Below, in pieces: positions 53,692 through 61,982 of a DNA stretch of 64,000 nucleotides. The stretch is from positions 2,542,001-2,606,000 of the forward strand of contig NZ_JAYEES010000003.1 in the NCBI RefSeq assembly GCF_034653275.1. The letters run 5' to 3'. The stretch comes from Nitrospirillum sp034653275 (lineage in GTDB: Bacteria > Pseudomonadota > Alphaproteobacteria > Azospirillales > Azospirillaceae). Each line of letters begins with the position of its first letter. Within the stretch, counting starts at the first letter, position 1. The translations under genes and the position numbers were made by a program. The notes below the pieces were generated by a model that saw only the letters and a program-made list of their open reading frames with translations, was not told where the DNA came from and did no database searches.

Positions 53692-55596
53692 ATGTTAAAT
53701 CGAATTCTGGGCCGGGAACAGGGAGAGCAGCGGGAAGAATTGGCCCGTCTGCGCGCGGAAAACGCCGCCCTGAAAGCGGAAAACGCCTTGCTGAACCGCT
53801 TGTCGGCCCCGTCCCCCCTGCTGGCGTTCGTGCAGGATGGTGATCTGCGCTACGTCTGGGCCAAGGGACCCGTCGCGGCCTTCGGCCCCGGCGTGCTGGG
53901 CCTGACCGACCTGGACATCCGCAATGGCCGCGGCAAGAACGCCGAGGGTTTCACCACCCTGCACGCCATCAAGGGCCGCATCCTGGAAACCGGCCGGGGC
54001 GAGCGGCACATGTTCCGCCTGGAAATCCCGGGGGAGACGGAAAGCCGGCTGTACGACCTGGTGCTGGAACCCCACCGCGAGCCGGATGGCAGCATCACCG
54101 GCATCGTCGGCCTGGGCCTGGACATCACGGTGGAAACGGCGCGCCGGGGCGCCGTGGCCTTGGCCGAGGCGCAGGCGGTGAAGGCGGAAGCGGAACGGGC
54201 GAACCGCGCCAAGTCGCGCTTCCTGGCCGCCGCCAGCCACGACCTGCGCCAGCCCTTCCAGGCCATGCGCCTGTTCCTGCACCTGCTGGAAACCCGTCTG
54301 ACCGACGATCCCCAGCGCGACCTGGCGACCAAGCTGACGGAGTCGCTGGACGCCACCGAGGATCTGCTGAACGCCCTGGTCCAGATCTCCGCGCTGGAGG
54401 CCGCGACCGTCACGCCCACGCCCACGCGCTTCGCCCTGTCCACGGTCATGGAACGGCTGGCGGGTGAGTTCAGGCCCCTGGCCGCCGCCAACGGCGTCAA
54501 CCTGCGCTACATCCCCACCACCGCCCAGGTCAACAGCGACCCCGTCCTGCTGGACCGTATGGTGCGCAACCTGATCGTCAATGCCGTGCGCCACACCCGC
54601 AAGGGCGGCATTCTCATCGGCTGCCGGCGCCGGGGCACGACGGTGCGGTTGCAGGTATGGGACACCGGCTGCGGCATTCCGGCCGACCAATTGCCCTTCA
54701 TCTTCGATGAGTTCTATCGCGGCGAGACCGTCGCCGGCACGCCGACGGCCCAAGGCGGGCAAGCCAAGCGCGACGCGCAGCATGGCCTGGGCCTGGGCCT
54801 GGCCATCGTCAAGAAGACCGCCACCCTGTTGGGCCTGACGGTCACCGTCATCTCCACCCCCAACCGGGGGTCCGGCTTCACCATCACCTTGCCGCTGGCC
54901 GAGCCGGTGCGGGCGCCCGCCCCCCGCCCTGTCCTGGTGGCCGAGGCCCGGCCGGCCGCCGCCACGGCGACCGAGCCGGTCAAGGAACCCCCGCCCGGCA
55001 CTGTCCCCCGCCCGGTGCAGGATCCGGAGGTGAAGGAGCCTGGAACCGTGGAGCCGCCGGTGAAGGAGCCGTCGAAGGACCAGCCGCCCAGCGGCGTGCT
55101 GCCCAGTGGCGTGCTGGTCGCCCTGCTGGAGGATGACCCGCTGCAGTTGGTGGCGCTGGAGGCCATGGTGGAGGATTGGGGCTGTGTGCCCCTGGCCGCG
55201 TCCACGCCCGAGGCGCTGTTCGAGGGGCTGAACAAGACGGACGCGGTCCCGCGCCTGGTCATTTCGGACAATCGCCTGCCCGGCAACCGGCGCGGCATGG
55301 ACGTCATCGCCGAGATCCGCAAGCGCTACGGCGGGGATGTCGGCGGCATGCTGGTGACGGGCGACACCGATCCCCAGTTGATGGAGCAAGCCACCGCCGC
55401 CGGCGTCGTGGTCGTGCACAAGCCCATCGCCCCGCCCCGCCTGCAGCGCCTGGTGGTGGACGCCCTGCAGAACGGCACCGGGCAGAACGGCACCGGGCAA
55501 GACGGCACGGGCGCCGGCCAAGGCCGCGCGCCCGTGGCGCCCCCTTCCGGGGTCAGTCCCGGAAGTTCTCGTATTGCAGCGGCTGCTCGATCTTGA
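53692..55596 (+). CDS. Hybrid sensor histidine kinase/response regulator
   Basis: A 634-residue hybrid. A short coiled coil (REELARLRAENAALKAENAL) and PAS-like domain precede the phosphoacceptor H183 (AAASHDLRQPFQAMRL), then an ATPase domain (NLIVNAVRHTRKGG, WDTGCGIP, GLGLGLAIVKK), a Pro/Glu-rich linker of about 60 residues, and a receiver domain with D526 (VISDNRLPG) and its lysine (VVHKPI). No transmembrane helix is present, so it senses in the cytosol. The receiver lacks a DNA-binding domain. The C-terminal tail contains a 15-base tandem repeat (NGTGQ) and overlaps convergent yajQ by 44 bases, so the true stop may be correct but the tail is likely non-essential. Confidence 0.92.
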   Translation: MLNRILGREQGEQREELARLRAENAALKAENALLNRLSAPSPLLAFVQDGDLRYVWAKGPVAAFGPGVLGLTDLDIRNGRGKNAEGFTTLHAIKGRILETGRGERHMFRLEIPGETESRLYDLVLEPHREPDGSITGIVGLGLDITVETARRGAVALAEAQAVKAEAERANRAKSRFLAAASHDLRQPFQAMRLFLHLLETRLTDDPQRDLATKLTESLDATEDLLNALVQISALEAATVTPTPTRFALSTVMERLAGEFRPLAAANGVNLRYIPTTAQVNSDPVLLDRMVRNLIVNAVRHTRKGGILIGCRRRGTTVRLQVWDTGCGIPADQLPFIFDEFYRGETVAGTPTAQGGQAKRDAQHGLGLGLAIVKKTATLLGLTVTVISTPNRGSGFTITLPLAEPVRAPAPRPVLVAEARPAAATATEPVKEPPPGTVPRPVQDPEVKEPGTVEPPVKEPSKDQPPSGVLPSGVLVALLEDDPLQLVALEAMVEDWGCVPLAASTPEALFEGLNKTDAVPRLVISDNRLPGNRRGMDVIAEIRKRYGGDVGGMLVTGDTDPQLMEQATAAGVVVVHKPIAPPRLQRLVVDALQNGTGQNGTGQDGTGAGQGRAPVAPPSGVSPGSSRIAAAARS

Positions 55597-56038
55597 GGCC
55601 TTTCACCAGGCGGATGGCGTCCTGAAGGTCGTCGATCTTCTTGCCGGTGACACGCAGCTCGTCACCCTGGATGGCCGCCTGGACCTTCATCTTGCTGTCC
55701 TTGATGGCCTTGACGATGGTCTTGGCCAGTTCCTTGTCGATGCCCTGCTTCACCTTGACCTCCTGGCGGCGGGCGTCGCCGGCGGCGCGCTGGTCGTCGC
55801 CCCAGTCCAGGCAGCCCACGTCCAGCTTGCGCCGGGTGAGGTGCACCTTCAGCATTTCCTGCATCTGGGACAGCTTGGGCGCGTCATCGGCCACGATGGT
55901 GATGACGTCGTCCTTGTGCTCAATGGTGCACTTGGCGCCCTTGAAATCGAAGCGCTGGCCCAGTTCCCGCACCACGCCCGCCACGGCGTTGTCCACCTCG
56001 GCTTTGTCGGTCTTGGAAACGATGTCGAAGGACGGCAT
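55553..56038 (-). CDS. yajQ: YajQ-family nucleotide-binding protein
   Basis: A 161-residue YajQ protein with the family signatures FDIVSKTDKAEVDNAV, RFDFKGAKC, and GKKIDDLQDAIRLVK. Relatives bind cyclic di-GMP in some species and regulate transcription with a LysR-type partner. It overlaps the 3' end of the hybrid kinase by 44 bases in convergent orientation. A role in c-di-GMP sensing is inferred. Confidence 0.94.
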   Translation of the reverse strand: MPSFDIVSKTDKAEVDNAVAGVVRELGQRFDFKGAKCTIEHKDDVITIVADDAPKLSQMQEMLKVHLTRRKLDVGCLDWGDDQRAAGDARRQEVKVKQGIDKELAKTIVKAIKDSKMKVQAAIQGDELRVTGKKIDDLQDAIRLVKGLKIEQPLQYENFRD

Positions 56039-56398
56039 GGCAGTCAGGCTCCCGCATGAACGATGATGGAACGGCGCCGCAACGGCGGCGCGCCTACCCC
56101 GGTTCTAGCACGCCCCTTTGACGGGGCACACCCCCAGGGCGGCGGCGGGGGCATGCGGCGGCCCGGGGTTCGCCTGGCGCTGGCCAGGGCCGTCATCCGC
56201 CCGCAACACCTGCCCATGTTTCTCGAGTCTCCCCCCAAGATTTTGTTGCGATACGGCATGGTGCGGGTCAAACATACCGCATGCGGAAAGGTCCGGGCTT
56301 TCCGGGCGCCGCCGCATGCATCGCATGGTTGCGCCGCAGAACGGCGCCGCACGCCAAAGCACGATTCTCAAGCAGTTCATTCGGGCGGATTTAGTCTC
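56039..56398. other. Divergent non-coding region between yajQ and the amidase gene
   Basis: About 360 bases. It holds a GC-rich inverted stretch near 56074-56092 and AT-richer sequence at 56220-56275 and 56360-56398 that could hold promoters for the two divergent genes. I see no terminator or known motif. In-frame upstream codons for the amidase reach 56063 but lack coding signs. Confidence 0.45.
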
Positions 56399-57205
56399 AT
56401 GGATCGCAGGGCCATCCTCCGGCTTGCCGTCGGAATACCGTTCCTGGGCGTCGGCGGCCTTGTCCGCCCGGGACAGGCCGAGCATCTGATCAACGTGGCC
56501 GCGCGCCCCATCGCGCCGCGCGTGCCCCGGCTGGTGATGATCGACCCCGGCCACGGCGGCAAGGACCCCGGCGCCATCGGCCATGAAGGCACCTATGAGA
56601 AGGACGTGACGCTGGACCTGGCCAAGGAACTGGCCCTGCAGCTGCGCAAGACCCAGGGCCTGAACGCCGGCCTGACGCGGGAAGACGATCATTTCCTGGA
56701 GTTGGGGGAGCGGGTGGACGTGGCGCGCGAGGCCAAGGCCGACCTGTTCCTGTCCATCCATGCCGACAGCGCCCCCAACGCCAACGCGCGCGGCCTGTCG
56801 GCCTACACCCTGTCGGAAAAAGCGTCGGACGCCTTCTCCCAAGCGCTGGCCGACAAGGAAAACTACGCGGACCGCCTGGGCCTGGACCTGAAGCACACCA
56901 AGCCGGTGGTGGCCGACATCCTGATGGATCTGGCCACCCGCCGCACCAAGGCGGCGTCCCTGGCGGCGCGCCAGGGCATCGTGCACGGGGCCGGGCGCGA
57001 CCTGCGCCTGCTGGAAAACCCCATGCGCTCCGCCAACTTCGTGGTGCTGAAGGCGCCGGACATCCCGTCCGTGCTGGTGGAGACCGGATTCCTGTCCAAC
57101 CGCCAGGACGAGGCGCTGCTGCGCGACCCCGCGCAGCGCAAACGCATCGCCGGCATCCTCGCGCGGGAATTGGCGACGCTGCTCGCCTCCCCCACTTTCG
57201 CCTGA
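56399..57205 (+). CDS. N-acetylmuramoyl-L-alanine amidase (AmiC-like)
   Basis: A 268-residue Amidase_3 protein. The N-terminus MDRRAILRLAVGIPFLGVGG has a twin-arginine-like signal. Zinc ligands are visible in DPGHGGKDPG, an EKDVTLDLAKEL glutamate, and SIHADS, with the catalytic glutamate in VLVETGFLSN. It cleaves amide bonds between muramic acid and peptide stems for daughter-cell separation. No AMIN targeting domain precedes it, so localisation is not encoded in this protein. The BON lipoprotein and TPR genes follow on the same strand. Confidence 0.92.
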   Translation: MDRRAILRLAVGIPFLGVGGLVRPGQAEHLINVAARPIAPRVPRLVMIDPGHGGKDPGAIGHEGTYEKDVTLDLAKELALQLRKTQGLNAGLTREDDHFLELGERVDVAREAKADLFLSIHADSAPNANARGLSAYTLSEKASDAFSQALADKENYADRLGLDLKHTKPVVADILMDLATRRTKAASLAARQGIVHGAGRDLRLLENPMRSANFVVLKAPDIPSVLVETGFLSNRQDEALLRDPAQRKRIAGILARELATLLASPTFA

Positions 57206-57262
57206 TTTCCGCTTTAGCCTGCCGCCGAGAATTTCCGAAAAACAGGGACCAGGGCATCGCTC

Positions 57263-57862
57263 ATGACCTCCGCGACCATCACCGGCCAGCGCCGCCCCGT
57301 CACCGGCCCCGTCGTTCTGCTGCTGGCGGGCATGGGCGCGCTTCTGGCCGGGTGCCAGTCCCCGGGCCGCGAATCACCGGAGCTGGCGCGCCAGCGGGCG
57401 GAAGCGGCCGCCGAGGCGCCGCCTGTGCCCGACGGCCAGATCGATGAGCAGATTCACCGGCTTTGGAAGGAAAAAAGCCCGGAGATGAACAGCCGCCTGA
57501 ACGTCACGGTCGACCGGGGCGAGGTGCTGCTGACCGGCAACGCCCGCGACCCTGATATGCGGGTGGACGCGGTGCGCCTGGCCTGGCAGGCCGACGGCGT
57601 GCGCAAAGTTTTGAATGAAATCAAGATCGCGGACGAAAGCAGCCTGTCCGACAGCGCCACCGACGCCTGGATCAACACCAAGCTGTGGGCGGCCCTGCTG
57701 CTGGATGGGCAGGTCAGGTCCAGCAACTACAGCATCGAAACCGTCAACCAGGTGGTCTACATCATGGGCGTCGCCCGTAGTGGGGTGGAGCTTGAGGCCG
57801 TGCTGCAGCACGCTCGCGAGCTGCCCCGCGTCCGCCAGGTTGTGAATTATGTCCGTCGTTGA
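57263..57862 (+). CDS. Dual-BON-domain lipoprotein
   Basis: A 199-residue lipoprotein with lipobox LLAGC at the end of a hydrophobic signal (VVLLLAGMGALLAGC). Two BON domains follow, with LNVTVDRGEVLLTGNARDP near 75-93 and YSIETVNQVVYIMGVARSG near 150-170. The layout matches DolP/OsmY-type outer membrane proteins; in E. coli DolP helps regulate the AmiC pathway. It lies 57 bases after the amidase gene and overlaps the next gene by 14 bases, so the three are probably one operon. Confidence 0.9.
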   Translation: MTSATITGQRRPVTGPVVLLLAGMGALLAGCQSPGRESPELARQRAEAAAEAPPVPDGQIDEQIHRLWKEKSPEMNSRLNVTVDRGEVLLTGNARDPDMRVDAVRLAWQADGVRKVLNEIKIADESSLSDSATDAWINTKLWAALLLDGQVRSSNYSIETVNQVVYIMGVARSGVELEAVLQHARELPRVRQVVNYVRR

Positions 57863-59261
57863 GCGTGTTGCCGTGGGTGCTGTCCGTCCCTTGGGTCGTT
57901 TCCTGGCTCCTCCCGTCCTGGCCCTGACGCTGGCCCTGGCCCCCGCGGCGCCGGCCAGTGCCCAGCCCATTCCCGGGCTGGCCGGCAACCAGACGCTGCC
58001 CGACGCCCAGGCCATGGCCAACCGCCAGTTCGTCCAGGCGATGGAAGCCATCAAGAGGGCCGACCAGAGCTATGATTTGCAGGAGCAGACCAAGCTGCTG
58101 CTGCAGGCGGACAAGCTGCTGTCCAACATCCTGGTGCAAAGCCCGGAAAGCCCGCTGGCGGTGCAGCTGTCCACCAACCAGTTCGTGGGTGACTTCGACT
58201 ACAACGACTTCAAGTCGCGCATCCGCAGCCTGGCCTGCAACGACGCACAGTCCACGGGCTGCTTCCTCTACCGTATCGAGGGGCTGATCCAGCCGGTGGA
58301 CTATCCCATCACCGCCCCGCGCTGGGATTGGCTGTCGCTGGCGGTCGCCCACTACCATCTGGGCGACAAGGATCGCACCAAGCAGATCATCGCCCCCTTC
58401 ATCGCCGCCTTCCGCCGCGCCCCGCCGGTGACGGACACGGGCCGCGACCTGTTCCTGGGCCGCGCCCTGTCGCTGACGGGCGAGGTGGACATGGCCCTGG
58501 ACATCACCCGGCGCATCAACGACTGCTCCACCCGCATCTACAACCTGACCGACATCAGCCAGGCGCTGATCTGGAAGGGCGACAAGGGCCAGGCGGGCAA
58601 GCTGGTGGAAGAGGCGGCGGAATACGCCCAGGCCAACAACTGCGCCTGGGAACTGGGCCTGGTGGCCGAGGGCTTCTACAAGGCCGGCAACGAGGCCCGC
58701 GCCCACACCATGTTCCTGAACACGGTGGAAGAGCAGTTCAGCCGCTTCAAGGACCGCAAGGGCAATTGCTGCGCGCCGGAGCTGGCCGTGGCCGCCGGCG
58801 ACCTGGGCGACCCCAACCTGGCGCTGGGCCTGCTGCGCACCGTGCAGCAGGAAAGCCCGTGGACCATCCCCGCCGTGCTCGGCCGCCTGGGAGCCCGGGG
58901 CGAGATGCAGCTGGCCACCACCTACGCCGAGCAGGTGCAGGACACCGACATCAAGGCGGAAACCTTCGTCCAGCTGATGGCCGACGCGCTGAAGACCGGC
59001 GACCGCAAGCAGGCGGAGGCCCTGTCCGGCCGCATCGACAAGCTGCTGTCCGCCGGCACCGACCCCAAGCCCTTGATCCTGGCCCAGCGCGCCCGCGCCG
59101 ACAAACTGCTGTTCAAGGATCAGCGCTGGCGCAACACCTACCTGGCCGGCCTGTCGGCGGCGGAGCGCAGCAACAGCGGCGACACCCAGCGCAAGGATAT
59201 CGCCGTGCCCATGCTGGCCGCCCTGGTGGAGATCGAGACCGGCACGCCCATGCTGCAGTGA
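57849..59261 (+). CDS. Secreted TPR-like helical protein
   Basis: A 470-residue protein with a signal peptide (RPLGRFLAPPVLALTLALA...ASAQ) and a helical, repeat-like mature part (e.g. DWLSLAVAHYHLGDKDRTKQ, NLALGLLRTVQQESPWTIP, ALKTGDRKQAEALSGRIDKL). Paired cysteines (SLACNDAQSTGCF, KGNCCAPEL) suggest disulfides. I do not recognise the family; TPR/SEL1-like scaffolding is inferred. Its start lies inside the BON lipoprotein gene, so translational coupling is likely. Ends at a good terminator. Confidence 0.78.
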   Translation: MSVVERVAVGAVRPLGRFLAPPVLALTLALAPAAPASAQPIPGLAGNQTLPDAQAMANRQFVQAMEAIKRADQSYDLQEQTKLLLQADKLLSNILVQSPESPLAVQLSTNQFVGDFDYNDFKSRIRSLACNDAQSTGCFLYRIEGLIQPVDYPITAPRWDWLSLAVAHYHLGDKDRTKQIIAPFIAAFRRAPPVTDTGRDLFLGRALSLTGEVDMALDITRRINDCSTRIYNLTDISQALIWKGDKGQAGKLVEEAAEYAQANNCAWELGLVAEGFYKAGNEARAHTMFLNTVEEQFSRFKDRKGNCCAPELAVAAGDLGDPNLALGLLRTVQQESPWTIPAVLGRLGARGEMQLATTYAEQVQDTDIKAETFVQLMADALKTGDRKQAEALSGRIDKLLSAGTDPKPLILAQRARADKLLFKDQRWRNTYLAGLSAAERSNSGDTQRKDIAVPMLAALVEIETGTPMLQ

Positions 59262-59265
59262 TGAT

Positions 59266-59296
59266 AAAGGCCCCGGCTCTCGCACGGGGCCTTTTC
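59266..59296 (+). terminator. Terminator after the amidase-BON-TPR genes
   Basis: A 10-bp perfect stem AAAGGCCCCG/CGGGGCCTTT with a 9-base loop, followed by TC, starts 4 bases after the stop codon. The internal TTTT end supplies a short U-run. Confidence 0.8.
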
Positions 59297-59325
59297 ATTT
59301 CCCACCAGTCGGAAGGGCGCCCCGC

Positions 59326-60249
59326 TCACGGGGCCGCGCGCCGCGCCTCGTAAGCTCGCAGATGGGTGGCGGCGAGGGTCAGCAGGGGAAGGTCCAAGCC
59401 CAGATCGCGGCCCCGGCGCAGCATGTCACCCACAATGTGCTCACCCTCCGTGGGGCCGCCCTTCTCGATGTCGCGCATCATCGAGGCTGACAGGCCGCTG
59501 TCCTCCTTGGTCAGGTGATAGCGGGATTCGGCGTCGCGCTCGGCACTGGGCGGATGGCCGGCGGCGGTGGCGACCCGGGTGCATTCATCCAGCAGGCCGG
59601 TGATGAAGGCCAGGCCGTCCGGCGCCTTCAGGATGGCGCCGATGGGGGCCCGCATCAGGGTGGTGCTGCCCGCCAGCGTCGCCAAGAAATAGAACTTTTC
59701 CCACATGTCGTGGACGATGTCCGGGCTGTTGACCACGGTGATGGGGCACTTGGCATAGGCCTCGGCCAGCGCCGCCGCCAAGGGCGCCTGGACCGGATGG
59801 CGGGCGCCGAAGGTCAGACGGTTGAACGCGTGCAGGTGGCGGATGGTGCCATCCGGGTCCATGGTGATGGTCAGGTGGCATAGGCCCCCCATCACCCGCT
59901 CCGCCCCGAAGGCGGCGTCCAGCCGGTCCAGGTGGTTCAGGCCGTTCAGCACCGGCAGGATGCGCGTCTCCGGCCCCACGGCCGGGCGTATGGTCTCGAT
60001 GGCCGCGTCCAGGTCGTATGCCTTGCACGACAGCAGCACGAGGTCGAAGGGCTTGGTCACGCGGGTTACCGCCTGCACCGGGCTGATGATGTTGCCCTGG
60101 GGGCTGACCACCACCAGGCCGTTTTCCATCAGCTGGGCATGGCGCTTGGGCCGCACCAGGAAGGTGACGTTCTCCCCCGCCTGCATCAGGTGGCCGCCGT
60201 AGAAGCCGCCGGTGGCGCCGGCGCCCAGGACCAGGACACGCATGGTCAT
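59326..60249 (-). CDS. panE: Ketopantoate reductase-family protein
   Basis: A 307-residue ApbA/PanE oxidoreductase. The NADPH Rossmann motif VLGAGATGGFYGGHL is near residues 7-21, and the catalytic lysine/asparagine/glutamate elements are visible in LLSCKAYDL, PVLNGLNHLDRL and the EKFYFLATLAGS helix. It reduces 2-dehydropantoate to pantoate for coenzyme A, if the substrate call is right. I use the ATG at 60249; 60243 is also possible. The frameshifted panB lies 18 kb away. Many relatives have other substrates, so this is provisional. Confidence 0.85.
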   Translation of the reverse strand: MTMRVLVLGAGATGGFYGGHLMQAGENVTFLVRPKRHAQLMENGLVVVSPQGNIISPVQAVTRVTKPFDLVLLSCKAYDLDAAIETIRPAVGPETRILPVLNGLNHLDRLDAAFGAERVMGGLCHLTITMDPDGTIRHLHAFNRLTFGARHPVQAPLAAALAEAYAKCPITVVNSPDIVHDMWEKFYFLATLAGSTTLMRAPIGAILKAPDGLAFITGLLDECTRVATAAGHPPSAERDAESRYHLTKEDSGLSASMMRDIEKGGPTEGEHIVGDMLRRGRDLGLDLPLLTLAATHLRAYEARRAAP

Positions 60250-60293
60250 CGCTATCATCCCTTCTCGTTCCCCGGCCTTCGCCGGGCCTACTC

Positions 60294-61238
60294 TCACTCC
60301 GCCAGCCAGCCGGCCGCCCTCAGGCGCGGCAGGGCGGTGCGGCTGACCGGCACCACCATTCCGTCGCTGAGGCGCAGCTGCGCCGCCTGGCCGCGCACCG
60401 TGGCCTCCGCCACCGCCGCCCGCGCCACCCAGAAGGAGCGGTGGACCTGCATCCCCAACCCCTCCCCCAGTTCGGCGATGGCGTCGCGCAGGCGCATCAG
60501 CACGAGGTCCGAGCCGTCATCGGTGTGGATCCGCAGATAGTGATCCTCCGCCTCCAGCGCCAGAAGCCGGGCCTCGCGCAGGCGCGGGCAGGCGCGGGCC
60601 AGGAAGGCCGCCGCCAAGTCGGGGGCCAAGTCGGGGGCCGATTCCACCACCTCCGCATCCGGCGGAGACGCGACCCGGCCGGGCTCGGGCGCCGACGCCG
60701 TGGCCGGGGGTCCCTCCGGGTCCCGCCGGCCCAGGATGACGGCGAAGACCATGCTGGTGACGATCACCTGCGGCCAGGTGCGCCAGAAGTGCAGGGTACC
60801 CCCCTGGGCGCCCCCCTGGCCGCCCCCCTGGGCGCCCAAGGTCACCTTGGCGCACAGGCTGAACAGCAGGATGATCCACAGCGTGGCGGGCAGCGAGGCG
60901 ATCAGGGCCGACACCCCGCGCCGCTGCCAGGCGGGCCAGGCGGCGGCGATGGGCCAGCGGCGCAAGGCCGCATGGACCGCGCGCGTCATGGCGGCGATGC
61001 CCAGGGCCGACGCGCACCAGAAGACCACACGCGACGGGCCGTCCATGGACAGGAAGGTGCCGTAGGGGCCGAACATGGCCAGCACCAGGGACAGCGCCAC
61101 GACACCACCCCAACTGCGCACCCAGTCGGGCAGGTCGAAGGCGACGATGCCGGCAAGACTGCCCGGTGGCCGCCTTCCAGCGACCCCGGCGTCCGCCCCC
61201 TGCTGCACCCCGCGTTCCGCCGCCAAGACCGGCCTCAT
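60294..61238 (-). CDS. LytTR-family membrane-associated DNA-binding regulator
   Basis: A 314-residue protein: N-terminal region with four hydrophobic segments (LSLVLAMFGPYGTFLSM, WCASALGIAAMTRAV, LIASLPATLWIILLFSLCAK), a disordered linker with tandem GGQGGAQGG and APDLAPDL repeats, and a LytTR DNA-binding domain (ALEAEDHYLRIHTDDGSDL, MQVHRSFWVARAAVAEA). The membrane-LytTR arrangement is common in some alphaproteobacteria. It is divergent from a small membrane protein and upstream of panE on the same strand. Target unknown. Confidence 0.88.
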   Translation of the reverse strand: MRPVLAAERGVQQGADAGVAGRRPPGSLAGIVAFDLPDWVRSWGGVVALSLVLAMFGPYGTFLSMDGPSRVVFWCASALGIAAMTRAVHAALRRWPIAAAWPAWQRRGVSALIASLPATLWIILLFSLCAKVTLGAQGGGQGGAQGGTLHFWRTWPQVIVTSMVFAVILGRRDPEGPPATASAPEPGRVASPPDAEVVESAPDLAPDLAAAFLARACPRLREARLLALEAEDHYLRIHTDDGSDLVLMRLRDAIAELGEGLGMQVHRSFWVARAAVAEATVRGQAAQLRLSDGMVVPVSRTALPRLRAAGWLAE

Positions 61239-61397
61239 CCGTTCGCGCTTCGTGAACGGCCTTTACCAGCCACTCACGAAATCCGTCAAGCGGGCCGCGA
61301 AGGTGCCGTTGCCGGTGGGCGGCGGCTTGAGCGAAGGCTAGGCCCATCAACCACTTGGCCACGCCGCCCGGCGCAACATCCTGGAGCCCGCCCCGTC

Positions 61398-61907
61398 ATG
61401 GAAATCCTCTCCCGCGTCATCAGCCACACCCCCACCTGGATCTTCGCTCTGTTCGCCTTCCTGGTGTTCATGGGGGCGCGGCGCCTGCGGACCACCGTGC
61501 AGCAGACCGGCCGCGTCTGGCTGATCCCCGGCGTCTTCATCATCTGGGGCCTGTATGGCCTGGTCACCCGCCCCGGCCCCCTGGGCCCGGTGCTGCTGGA
61601 ATGGGCCGTGGGCGCCGGCGTCGGGCTGGGCCTAGCCAGCCTGACGACCGTCCGGGTGGAGGTGGACCGCGAGCGTGGCCTGGTGCGCCAGCCGGGCAGT
61701 TGGATGCCCCTGGTCCGCAACCTCTTCCTGTTCGGCTCCCACTACGTCCTGAACGTCCTGGCCGCCGCCCGCCCCGACCTGCGCGACACCGCCATCGCCC
61801 TGGACATCGGCGTGTCAGGCTTCAGCGTCGGCTACTTCGCCGGCTGGTCCTGGCGCTTCATCCAGAGCTACCGCCACGCCCCCGACATGGTGCTGGCCGC
61901 CGCCTGA
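61398..61907 (+). CDS. Small multi-span membrane protein (DUF6622-like)
   Basis: A 169-residue protein with four hydrophobic segments and an opening MEILSRVISHTPTWIFALFA followed by FLVFMGARRLR. That pattern resembles the DUF6622 type, but no function is known to me. It is divergent from the LytTR gene (160 bases between starts), suggesting the regulator may control it. Followed by a strong bidirectional terminator. Confidence 0.68.
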   Translation: MEILSRVISHTPTWIFALFAFLVFMGARRLRTTVQQTGRVWLIPGVFIIWGLYGLVTRPGPLGPVLLEWAVGAGVGLGLASLTTVRVEVDRERGLVRQPGSWMPLVRNLFLFGSHYVLNVLAAARPDLRDTAIALDIGVSGFSVGYFAGWSWRFIQSYRHAPDMVLAAA

Positions 61908-61923
61908 GCCGACGCCCAAGGAA

Positions 61924-61955
61924 AAAGCGGCGGGAGGAGGGCCTCCTGCCGCTTT
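61924..61955. terminator. Bidirectional terminator between convergent genes
   Basis: A 14-bp stem, AAAGCGGCGGGAGG/CCTCCTGCCGCTTT with one G-T pair and a 4-base loop, lies between the membrane protein and cobW. AAAAA and TTT flank it, so it can work in both directions. Confidence 0.85.
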
Positions 61956-61982
61956 CGGTGTTCGCGGGCGTGAGATGAAACC

